A DNA stretch of 15,696 nt from an uncultured Solobacterium sp. (GTDB taxonomy: Bacteria > Bacillota_I > Bacilli_A > Erysipelotrichales > Erysipelotrichaceae): NCBI GenBank assembly GCA_905235315.1, contig CAJOLG010000017.1, positions 1 to 15,696 on the forward strand. Reading direction: 5' to 3'. Shown here in pieces: positions 1-6,142 of this stretch; position 1 is the stretch's first letter; each line of letters opens with the position of its first letter. The translations under genes and the position numbers were made by a program. Under the pieces are notes generated by a model. The model was given only the letters and a program-made list of their open reading frames with translations. It had not been told where the DNA came from and made no database searches.

Positions 1-104
1 GGTGCTTCCGGTGCAGGTGACGTGGCGGAAGCGCATCCGGCAAGCAGGAGTGCCGCGGCGCAAAGAAGGCACACAATTCGATTTTTAATCCATGTCTGTT
101 TCAT
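1..104 (-). CDS. Lipoprotein, N-terminal fragment (runs off the left edge)
   Basis: Only the first 34 codons are in the window. The start ATG (102-104) overlaps the TGA of the upstream phosphoesterase gene (ATGA overlap), and an AGAGAGGA ribosome binding site lies 7 nt before it, so the start is well supported. The peptide begins MKQTWIKNR, followed by a hydrophobic stretch and the lipobox LLLAGC, with the Cys at about residue 24. This is a typical Sec/SPII signal peptide, so the product should be lipid-anchored outside the membrane. After the Cys comes a Ser/Thr/Ala/Pro-rich linker (ASATSPAPEA), as usual for lipoproteins. Its function cannot be told from this fragment. It is the third gene of the operon with the SpoIIE-type phosphatase and the nucleotidase-family enzyme; a solute-binding or sensor lipoprotein would fit, but that is inference. 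Confidence 0.8.
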   Translation of the reverse strand, partial: MKQTWIKNRIVCLLCAAALLLAGCASATSPAPEA

Positions 105-1810
105 TTCTGTTCCTCTCTCTCTTCCGGCGGCAGATCCTCTTCCCGCATCGCACAGGACGGAAGTTCGGGTCTCCTTAATCCGGAAGGTACCGGGTTTTTC
201 CGGTTCAATGCCTGTACGGCTCTGTTTCGAAGGCTGCTGTCCCAGGAATATCCTGTCAGCTTCCAGTTGTTGGGTTTAACCGGCTCCAGCACACCGTGCC
301 GCACGTTCATGATATACTCTTTCAACATCTCGCGAATACAGCCAAGCTCACTGTGAATTCCACTTTCCTCAAGAATCGGAAGCTCTTCTCCTTCGTGAAA
401 GATGGTTCCGTATGTCAGCAGGCAGGCACCGGCGCAGTATTCGCTGACGGCAAGGTGCAGCACATCCGTATCGTTCACCGGTCTTCCGTCGGGATAGGTG
501 AGATGCTCGATCCGCGAGCCGGGTTCGGCGGAAATATTGATTTCGTAATTCACACCCGCAAACATCATGTACAGGTAATACTGGAATGCCGGGTTGAAGC
601 TGATCGTAAGATCTCCCGGTTGGAATTTGTTAAAAAACTCTGCACTGTATTCCATAAACCGCTTCATCTGCGCTCCGGTCAGCGAAACGCGGCAAAGCGT
701 ATTGGTGAACGCGTAGATTCTGGTCAGATCGCATTCCCGGATGATTCCTTCCGGGAGCTTCGCAGTCAGATGCCCCAGCGCCGCCGCAGAGATCTCCGTT
801 CCGCCGTAATACATCTGCACGCGGTTGATCAGATCGATGAGCGGTGTCGGCTCCAGCAGGGCCTGCGCAACACCGTTGATCTCGTCCGGCGGTGTAAGCG
901 GTCCGCCCACCAGTGTCCCGACCTGGCTTTCCGCGTTGTCCTTCGCCCGTATATGATACGGCTCGAAAAGCTGCACCAGTTCCGGGTCCGGTTCAAATTT
1001 ACATACATCAATCAGTTCGGGCTTCCGGCCGGTAAGCCTCCATCTTCCGTCTTCCTGTTCAAACGAAAGATCGATGCAGGACATCGTCCTTCCGTCGGAA
1101 GAATTCTGAATGACAAGCACATTATTGATATAGAGTTCCGGTATCGCGCGGTGTTCATGCGCGGAAACCATGATATCAAATTCCGGGCATGCATTACAGA
1201 TATCCGTCACGCCGGTATTCTCGGTATTGCATTCATTTTCCAGGCCTTCATGAAAAACGCCGATCAGAACATCATACCTGCCGCGGATTTCTTCCAGGAT
1301 CTTCCGGGTTTCCGCCAGCGCATCCGTCGCGGTGCACCCATCCATGTTTTTCTTTTCCCAGCGGTTGATGTTCGGAGAGGTCATTCCGATCACGGCTGCG
1401 CGGATCCCGTTGATTTCCCGGATGGTGTATCCCTTCGCCAACGGGGTTCCGTCCGGAAAAAAAACATTTCCGGTCAGGCATTCCGCATGGAGATCCGCGA
1501 TCGTTTTCTTCAGGATTTCCATGCCGAACGTGTATTCGTGGTTTCCGGTCACCCAGAGGTCATAGTTCATCCGGTTATAGGCCTGCACCATCGGATGGAC
1601 CGGATCATCCAGAAACAGCTCCGAGGAGTTTCCCTCAATCAGATCTCCCGCTTCGACAAGCAGGGTATTCTCTGTCCGGTACTGCCGGATCGCGGTGCTC
1701 AGCTGCGCTGCGCTGCCAGGGCTTTCCATATTGAGGGAATACATCCACGGCAGAAACTTTCCGTGAACATCACTGGTCGCAAGAAGCCGGATCGTTTTCG
1801 TTTCCTTCAT
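101..1810 (-). CDS. Cytoplasmic 5'-nucleotidase / 2',3'-cyclic phosphodiesterase family metallophosphoesterase
   Basis: This 569-residue two-domain protein belongs to the UshA/CpdB/YunD class, metal-dependent enzymes that remove phosphate from nucleotides or open cyclic nucleotides. The N-terminal calcineurin-like domain (about residues 6-240) carries the metal ligands in order: D14-x-H16 (SDVHG), D56 (GDLIEGN), N90-H91 (GNHEYTFG), H187, and H218-x-H220. The last motif is AHEH instead of the usual GHxH, but both histidines are kept. The C-terminal half (about 310-530) matches the substrate-binding 5'-nucleotidase domain in length and position. There is no signal peptide, unlike periplasmic UshA or CpdB, so it should act in the cytoplasm. 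The ATG at 1810 is chosen over an ATG 27 nt upstream because it lies 1 nt after the phosphatase stop and has GGAG about 10 nt before it. The exact substrate is unknown. Confidence 0.88.
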   Translation of the reverse strand: MKETKTIRLLATSDVHGKFLPWMYSLNMESPGSAAQLSTAIRQYRTENTLLVEAGDLIEGNSSELFLDDPVHPMVQAYNRMNYDLWVTGNHEYTFGMEILKKTIADLHAECLTGNVFFPDGTPLAKGYTIREINGIRAAVIGMTSPNINRWEKKNMDGCTATDALAETRKILEEIRGRYDVLIGVFHEGLENECNTENTGVTDICNACPEFDIMVSAHEHRAIPELYINNVLVIQNSSDGRTMSCIDLSFEQEDGRWRLTGRKPELIDVCKFEPDPELVQLFEPYHIRAKDNAESQVGTLVGGPLTPPDEINGVAQALLEPTPLIDLINRVQMYYGGTEISAAALGHLTAKLPEGIIRECDLTRIYAFTNTLCRVSLTGAQMKRFMEYSAEFFNKFQPGDLTISFNPAFQYYLYMMFAGVNYEINISAEPGSRIEHLTYPDGRPVNDTDVLHLAVSEYCAGACLLTYGTIFHEGEELPILEESGIHSELGCIREMLKEYIMNVRHGVLEPVKPNNWKLTGYSWDSSLRNRAVQALNRKNPVPSGLRRPELPSCAMREEDLPPEEREEQK

Positions 1811-1811
1811 C

Positions 1812-3527
1812 TTACGCGTTCTCCGCTGTATCCCCATTGCCCGGCCCGAAATATGTCAGGGAAAGCAGTGTAATGTCATCAAACTGGTATGCGCCTTCCG
1901 AATACGCACGGAGCCGGTCCCGGATTTCCTTCACCATTCCCTTTGCGTCCTCGTGCCTGGATGCCTCCCGTACCGTCTCAAGCAGACGGTCAAGGCCGAA
2001 GTCCTTCATGTTCGTATCCACCGCGTCGGTTGCGCCGTCGCTGTAGATCATCATCCGGTCTCCCGGCTGAAGCTGCACTTCATAATTCTGATAGACAGCG
2101 GTATCCATCACACCGACCACCAGACCGTGGGGATCATGCATCACCTCAAACGGTTTGTCGCCGAGTTTGAACATCGGATATTCATGCCCGCCGTTGGCGG
2201 CCCGCAGAAGACCGGTCTTCAGGTTCAGGATTCCGACCCACAGGGTAACGAACATCTCTGCCGGGTTGGAGTCACAGAGCGATTTGTTTACAGCTTCGAG
2301 TATTTCTGCCGGATCGGCATTCCGGATCGCATGAGCTTTCACCATCGTCTTGGAGGTCATCATGAACAGCGCCGCCGGGATTCCCTTGTCGGATACATCG
2401 CCGATCACAACACAGATATTGTCATCATCCAGCTGGAAGAAGTCATAGAAGTCACCGCCGACTTCGCGGGCCGGATCCATCAGCGCATACAGCTCATAGG
2501 AATCGGTCTTCGGGAACTTGTTCGGAAGCACTCCATGCTGGATTTCATTGGCAATCGTAAGTTCCGCTTTCAGACGGCCGCGCTCCTCGGAAATCTTCTG
2601 GAGTTCACCCTGTGTCGTCGAAACATTTTCTTCAAGCGCATACAGGGAGCTGCTGAGGTCCTCCAGCTCATCATTGGAGCGGATACCCGGATCCTGGGGC
2701 TCCGCCGAATTGGTAGCGGAGTTCCGGGTCGTAAAATCCACCGCATGATCTTTAATGCGGATAATCGGATTCGTCAGCTGCCGGCGCATGACCGCGACAC
2801 CGAGCACGCCGAAGACAACCGTCAGGGCGATCATGAAGAGAAGCGTGTGCAGGAAATACGTGAGCTCGTCTTTCAGAAACAGAAGAAGATCGCTCTCGCT
2901 CGCCAGCAGGAAGCGGTTGTTTCCGTCGAATTCCCCGATCGGGGAAAGCGAAACATTGTTTACGTAAAATGTCCGGTCGGAATTGTATGCGCCGGGTTCC
3001 ACGAATTCACTGTACGTAAGATTCACGGAGCCTTCCATGGTTTGAAGCTGTTCCGGTGTCAGGGTATACGGCAGGGTTTCCCCTTCAAACAGGCCGTAGT
3101 CATGCGGTCCTGCCAGGAAGGTGCAGGACTCCGCATCACAGTCAGCGATATAGTTACTGTCGATTTCGAAGATATTCTGGACGCGGGTCAGAATTCTGGT
3201 TGAGCGGTTGACAAACTCCAGCACCTCCGTGTTCTGGAAAAAGGCATCGATCGGTTCCCGGCTTCCGCTGCTCTTTGCGGCGGCCAGCGCCTCCGCAAAT
3301 TCCGGTGTCTCTTCAAGGTCTGACAGTTTACTGATGATATCCGCCTCAAAGTAGGAGGAGGTAGCCTCTGCGATCTGTTTGTTTTTTTCTTCAAACTCCT
3401 GCCGCGCTTTATCAAAATAGTGCGACGAGGCAATCACCAGTTCAAAAATCGCCGAAAAAAACACAAGCAGTGCGATCAGCACATACATTCGTCTGTTAAT
3501 ACTTTTCCGTTTCTTCTTTTTTTCCAC
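1812..3527 (-). CDS. Membrane sensor PP2C phosphatase, SpoIIE/RsbU type, with HAMP
   Basis: This is a membrane-bound serine phosphatase that probably dephosphorylates an anti-sigma-factor antagonist (STAS) protein, the known role of SpoIIE/RsbU-type enzymes. With the GTG start at 3527 it has 571 residues: a Lys/Arg-rich N-terminus, a first membrane segment (about 14-34), an extracellular sensor region (about 35-225), a second membrane segment (226-247), a HAMP linker (about 248-303), a coiled coil (about 305-333) and the PP2C domain (about 340-558). The catalytic motifs are intact: EVGGDFYDF, GDVSDKG, YSDGATDA and FDDIT, with the metal-binding Asp residues present. The start is uncertain: a GTG at 3548 lies upstream of a perfect TATAAT, and an ATG at 3488 would leave only three residues before the first membrane segment. 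GTG 3527 lies 6 nt after TATAAT with no ribosome binding site. The target STAS protein is not in this window. Confidence 0.9.
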   Translation of the reverse strand: MEKKKKRKSINRRMYVLIALLVFFSAIFELVIASSHYFDKARQEFEEKNKQIAEATSSYFEADIISKLSDLEETPEFAEALAAAKSSGSREPIDAFFQNTEVLEFVNRSTRILTRVQNIFEIDSNYIADCDAESCTFLAGPHDYGLFEGETLPYTLTPEQLQTMEGSVNLTYSEFVEPGAYNSDRTFYVNNVSLSPIGEFDGNNRFLLASESDLLLFLKDELTYFLHTLLFMIALTVVFGVLGVAVMRRQLTNPIIRIKDHAVDFTTRNSATNSAEPQDPGIRSNDELEDLSSSLYALEENVSTTQGELQKISEERGRLKAELTIANEIQHGVLPNKFPKTDSYELYALMDPAREVGGDFYDFFQLDDDNICVVIGDVSDKGIPAALFMMTSKTMVKAHAIRNADPAEILEAVNKSLCDSNPAEMFVTLWVGILNLKTGLLRAANGGHEYPMFKLGDKPFEVMHDPHGLVVGVMDTAVYQNYEVQLQPGDRMMIYSDGATDAVDTNMKDFGLDRLLETVREASRHEDAKGMVKEIRDRLRAYSEGAYQFDDITLLSLTYFGPGNGDTAENA

Positions 3528-3533
3528 GTTTTT

Positions 3534-3563
3534 ATTATATAAAACCACGGCGCATTCGGCGAA
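3534..3563 (-). promoter_or_regulatory. Promoter of the SpoIIE-type phosphatase operon
   Basis: A perfect TATAAT lies at 3534-3539. A weak -35 candidate (TTCGCC, 3558-3563) is 18 nt upstream. The hexamer ends 6 nt before GTG 3527, so transcription would begin at or next to the start codon, which suggests a leaderless message unless translation starts at ATG 3488. The -10 is clear; the -35 is not. Confidence 0.5.
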
Positions 3564-3597
3564 TAAAATACAGCCAAAACCGTCATGGGTTCAAACC

Positions 3598-3623
3598 AAA
3601 AAGAAAATGCAGCAGCGCTGCAT
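3598..3623 (-). terminator. Rho-independent terminator after the 47-residue gene
   Basis: On the minus strand ATGCAGC, a 3-nt loop GCT and GCTGCAT form a perfect 7-bp stem. It is followed directly by TTTCTTTTT. It begins 27 nt after the stop codon of the small gene and lies upstream of the phosphatase promoter, so it separates the two units. Confidence 0.8.
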
Positions 3624-3650
3624 ATTGCCTTCCGGGTTTTGAAATCCGGT

Positions 3651-3794
3651 TCAGTTTCCGCCTTTGCGGAGAAGTTCTTCCTTGTTCAGAAGCTGTGTGA
3701 GCTCCGTGCTCTTCAGCTTTTCCTCGTATTCCTTTTCCGCCGCTTCCAGCCGTTTCAGAAGCTCGTCCAGTTCTTCGTTTTTCTTCTTTGCCAT
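3651..3794 (-). CDS. Small charged coiled-coil protein, 47 residues, unknown function
   Basis: I do not recognise this short gene, but it is well supported. It encodes MAKKKNEELDELLKRLEAAE, then a further Lys/Glu/Leu-rich stretch ending LLRKGGN: about half the residues are Lys, Glu, Asp or Arg, with leucines spaced as in an amphipathic helix, so a single long helix or coiled coil is likely. There is no signal peptide or membrane segment, so it should be cytoplasmic. A textbook GGAGG (3803-3807) lies 8 nt before the ATG, an extended -10 (TGATACAAT) lies 25 nt before it, and a strong terminator follows 27 nt after the stop. It is therefore a self-contained single-gene unit between TcdA and the SpoIIE-type phosphatase. 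It could be a small adaptor or regulator that acts by helix pairing, but this is inference. Confidence 0.75.
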   Translation of the reverse strand: MAKKKNEELDELLKRLEAAEKEYEEKLKSTELTQLLNKEELLRKGGN

Positions 3795-3818
3795 CGCCTG
3801 ATCCTCCGAACCGCTGTT

Positions 3819-3827
3819 ATTGTATCA
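3819..3827 (-). promoter_or_regulatory. Extended -10 promoter of the 47-residue gene
   Basis: TGATACAAT on the minus strand is an extended -10 (TGn plus a one-mismatch TATAAT). The predicted transcription start near 3812 leaves a leader of about 17 nt that contains GGAGG. No convincing -35 is seen, which is common for extended -10 promoters. Confidence 0.6.
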
Positions 3828-3873
3828 CCCGTGTCCGGAAAAACAGGTCTTGAAATATTTTAAATCTGTGATT

Positions 3874-3894
3874 CCGCATAATTATGCGGTTTTT
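3874..3894 (+). terminator. Plus-strand terminator-like hairpin with no plus-strand gene before it
   Basis: CCGCATAATTATGCGG (3874-3889) is a perfect 16-nt palindrome followed by TTTTT on the plus strand. The minus side has no T tract. No convincing plus-strand gene lies upstream, so it may end an antisense transcript or simply be a palindromic protein-binding site. Confidence 0.45.
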
Positions 3895-3920
3895 CGTGCA
3901 TTATTTCCCGGGTTTCCGGC

Positions 3921-3948
3921 AAAAACCGCACGGAATTCCGTGCGGTTT
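3921..3948 (-). terminator. Terminator of the ABC exporter to tcdA operon
   Basis: AAACCGCACGG-AATT-CCGTGCGGTTT is a perfect 26-nt palindrome (3923-3948) with an 11-bp stem. On the minus strand it runs into TTTTT (3925-3921). It starts 29 nt after the stop codon of tcdA and should be a strong intrinsic terminator for that operon. Confidence 0.85.
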
Positions 3949-3977
3949 CTCCCCTTTTGTTTGGAAATCCAACTTTT

Positions 3978-4712
3978 TTATCCCCGGTTCTCCGGATCGA
4001 AGGAAATCAGCTGACGCACCACGTACGATGCCATCAGGATTCCTGCGGCCGGCGGCACAAACGCCGTCGATCCCGGAATGCCGCGGCGTTTTGACTCCCC
4101 TTCCTCCGGCAGTTCAAACACCGGTGAAAGCGGCGGCTCCAAAGAACAGCATACCGTCAGTCTGCGGATTCCCCGTTTGCGCAGTTCCCGGCGCATCACT
4201 TTTGCGAGTGGATCTCCGCTGGTTTCATAGATATCCATGATCTGCAGCTTTGAGGGATCCACCCGGTTTCCGCATCCCATGGCAGAGATGACCGGTACGC
4301 CGCATTCCGCAGCCCGCTCGATAATATCCAGCTTTGCGGTAACCGTATCGATCGCATCGACAATATAGTCGTACGCGCGGAAATCAATCATATCTCTCGT
4401 CTCCGGCAGATAGAATATCGGCCAGGTGTTGATCCGGATATCCGAAGAGATATCCGCCAGCCGTTCCCTTGCGGCATCCACCTTCTTCCTTCCGACCGCG
4501 CTGCGCACCGCGAATACCTGGCGGTTGAGATTGGAAACGCACACCTCATCATGATCGATGAGATCAAGCGTTCCGATGCCGGACCGGGCCAGCGCTTCCG
4601 CGCAGTTTCCGCCGACACCGCCGATCCCAAAGACCGCGACCCGGCAGCCGCGGAGTGTCTCCACAGCGTTTTCTCCGATTACCCGTGCGGTACGGACAAA
4701 GGTCTCATCCAT
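3978..4712 (-). CDS. tcdA: tRNA threonylcarbamoyladenosine dehydratase TcdA (CsdL/YgdL)
   Basis: TcdA is an E1-like (ThiF/MoeB fold) ATP-dependent enzyme that cyclises t6A at position 37 of ANN-decoding tRNAs to ct6A. The 244-residue protein has the nucleotide-binding glycine loop GIGGVGG at residues 29-35, the acidic strand end DHDEV (53-57), the NLNRQ motif (61-65) that contacts ATP in this fold, and DAIDTVTAK (119-127). The N-terminus (RTARVIGENAVETL) and the DPLAKVMRRELRKRG segment are typical of TcdA rather than ThiF or MoeB, which carry zinc cysteine pairs not seen here. The second of two adjacent ATGs is chosen: AGGAGG lies 7 nt before it but only 4 nt before the first. The start overlaps the stop of the preceding HAD gene by one base (TGATG). 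It is the last gene of its operon. Confidence 0.93.
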   Translation of the reverse strand: MDETFVRTARVIGENAVETLRGCRVAVFGIGGVGGNCAEALARSGIGTLDLIDHDEVCVSNLNRQVFAVRSAVGRKKVDAARERLADISSDIRINTWPIFYLPETRDMIDFRAYDYIVDAIDTVTAKLDIIERAAECGVPVISAMGCGNRVDPSKLQIMDIYETSGDPLAKVMRRELRKRGIRRLTVCCSLEPPLSPVFELPEEGESKRRGIPGSTAFVPPAAGILMASYVVRQLISFDPENRG

Positions 4713-5545
4713 CATTCAGCCTCCTGAAGAAAACCGTGATCATACAGATAACGGCCTACACCGTCTTCTTCGCATATATACTCCGTGACTGCGTCAGCGG
4801 CGTTTCGGGAATGTGCGGATCCATCTTTCAGGCACACGCCCCAGCCTGCTGTCTCCAGCATCTCCGCATCATTGTCATTGTCGCCGAAGGCAATGATCTC
4901 AGACAGCGGAATTCCGGAACGCTCCGAATACCGCCGGAGCCCTTCTCCCTTGTCGACATGCGGATCCATAAACTCCAGGCATCCCGGGGCAGTCCGCATT
5001 CCGCGGTATCGGTCACAGTTCAGGGTCTTTGCGTAGGCGAGCACTTCTTCTTCGCGCTCGGGGTCATAGCGAAACAGAATATTGTTGTTCGGCCGGATAC
5101 AGAGCCGTTCCTCATCGCCGTTGGTAAAGATCACTTCGGTGTTGTTGCGCTTCATGGATTCTTCCTGGAAAATATCCCGGCGCATCGCAACCATATGCTC
5201 GTCCTCATAGATGAGCGCGTTGAGATCCAGCGGCCGCATCTTCCGCAGGATCTCCCGCATGGTATCCTCCGAAAGCAGATGATAATTCTCCGGGGTTTCC
5301 ATGCCGGTCATCCAGAGCTGACCGCCGTTCATGCCAATGATCATGTCAAACTGAAACGGCAGCTGCCAGAATCCGGCCATGGTAAAGACACGCTGGTTGA
5401 TCGCCCGCCCGGTTGCGAGGCCCAGCAGCACCCCCTGCCGGTGCATCTGTTCCAGCGCCTGTTTTGTTTTCGGATACAGCCTTCCGCCTTTCAGGCAGAG
5501 CGTTCCGTCAATGTCGGCCACTGCCGCTTTCCATCTTCCTGTCAT
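4712..5545 (-). CDS. Cof-type HAD-superfamily phosphatase
   Basis: This 277-residue protein is a Cof/YidA-class (HAD subclass IIB) phosphatase, a family that hydrolyses sugar phosphates, flavin mononucleotide, PLP and other small phosphates in the cytoplasm. Motif I is DIDGT (nucleophile D11, acid/base D13), motif II is the Thr of LATGR (T45), motif III is the Lys in the DKGEGLRR segment, and motif IV is GDNDND. The cap domain lies between motifs II and III, as in class IIB. The length is normal for the family. It starts 16 nt after the GNAT gene with a GGGG-type ribosome binding site, and its stop overlaps tcdA. The substrate cannot be told from the sequence. Confidence 0.9.
   Translation of the reverse strand: MTGRWKAAVADIDGTLCLKGGRLYPKTKQALEQMHRQGVLLGLATGRAINQRVFTMAGFWQLPFQFDMIIGMNGGQLWMTGMETPENYHLLSEDTMREILRKMRPLDLNALIYEDEHMVAMRRDIFQEESMKRNNTEVIFTNGDEERLCIRPNNNILFRYDPEREEEVLAYAKTLNCDRYRGMRTAPGCLEFMDPHVDKGEGLRRYSERSGIPLSEIIAFGDNDNDAEMLETAGWGVCLKDGSAHSRNAADAVTEYICEEDGVGRYLYDHGFLQEAE
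4720..4725 (-). promoter_or_regulatory. Ribosome binding site that decides the tcdA start
   Basis: AGGAGG lies 7 nt from ATG 4712 and 4 nt from ATG 4715. The 7-nt spacing favours the second ATG. The site lies inside the 3' end of the upstream HAD gene, so the two genes are probably translated in sequence. Confidence 0.7.
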
Positions 5546-5561
5546 ACCATTCCCCGTGTGT

Positions 5562-6065
5562 TCAGCTGTGATCGTTCAGACTGCAGACATCTTCATTGCA
5601 TTCGCATTCGATAAGATCGGCGGTATCTGCCTGCAGGATGAGTTCCGAATCCGTCCGTCCGGTCTGTTTGAAACACCGGTTTTGGAAAAACGGAAGATCC
5701 GGATGATCCGCCGGCAGTACGATGCGCAGTGTGAGGATTCCGTGGGTGTGCGCTTCTTCCGCAATCTGTTTCAGTACGGCAGCGCCATAGCCTTCCCGCC
5801 GCATATCTCCATCGATCATCAGCCAAAGATCCGCCGCGCCCTCGCCGGTTTTCCGGTACGCAGTGTCTCCGACAAAATAACCGCAGCCGGAACAGTAGAT
5901 CAGCCGGTAACAGTATTCCGAGGCATCCGTGTCAGTCCAGTGGTCCTGCCAGCCTGCAGGATCCATTTCGCTGAGGATCCGGATCCCGTTGACCGATGCC
6001 TTCTTTCCAAGCATCTGTTTATGAAATTCCCGTTCTTCGCCTTCCGGTATGAATAAATCGGGCAT
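5562..6065 (-). CDS. GNAT-family N-acetyltransferase
   Basis: The 167-residue product looks like a GCN5-related acetyltransferase, which moves an acetyl group from acetyl-CoA to an amine. The key evidence is in the middle: a beta strand ADLWLMID is followed by MRREGYGAAVLKQIAEEA (residues 88-105), the motif A loop R/Q-x-x-G-x-G/A that binds the CoA pyrophosphate. Further on, FFQNRCFKQTGR (126-137) matches the motif B 'F-Y-x-x-x-G-F' region. A Cys pair (YCSGCGYF) lies before the core. The start at 6065 is chosen because GGGGG lies 8 nt upstream; in-frame ATGs further upstream, up to 6125, lack such a site. It sits between the ABC exporter and two metabolic genes, and its substrate is unknown. 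Confidence 0.82.
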   Translation of the reverse strand: MPDLFIPEGEEREFHKQMLGKKASVNGIRILSEMDPAGWQDHWTDTDASEYCYRLIYCSGCGYFVGDTAYRKTGEGAADLWLMIDGDMRREGYGAAVLKQIAEEAHTHGILTLRIVLPADHPDLPFFQNRCFKQTGRTDSELILQADTADLIECECNEDVCSLNDHS

Positions 6066-6090
6066 ATTCTCATCCCCCTGTTTTGTGAAC

Positions 6091-6099
6091 ATCATACCA
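6091..6099 (-). promoter_or_regulatory. Possible internal promoter before the GNAT gene
   Basis: TGGTATGAT on the minus strand fits an extended -10 in the 77-nt gap after the second ABC gene. A start near 6084 would give a leader of about 19 nt with the GGGGG ribosome binding site. No clear -35 is seen. If real, GNAT, Cof-HAD and tcdA could be transcribed without the exporter genes. Confidence 0.4.
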
Positions 6100-6142
6100 T
6101 CGGAAACGGGCATAGCCTTCCGCATACGCCCGCATCCTGGTG

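Noticed and set aside
296..1873. Long plus-strand open frame opposite the nucleotidase gene (525 codons)
   Set aside because: It is the antisense shadow of a GC-rich gene: the product is Arg/His/Phe-rich with no domain, while the minus-strand frame has all catalytic motifs.
3585..3863. Plus-strand open frame of 92 codons rich in Phe and Leu, ending 10 nt before a plus-strand hairpin
   Set aside because: Its Phe/Leu richness is what antisense of Lys/Glu codons gives (AAG to CTT, GAA to TTC), and no ribosome binding site precedes it. The hairpin is kept as a separate observation.
6102..6125. Imperfect GGGCGTA/TATGCCC hairpin in the gap between the second ABC gene and the GNAT gene as a terminator
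   Set aside because: It has a G-U pair and a 10-nt loop and is not followed by a T tract, so it is weak evidence for termination.
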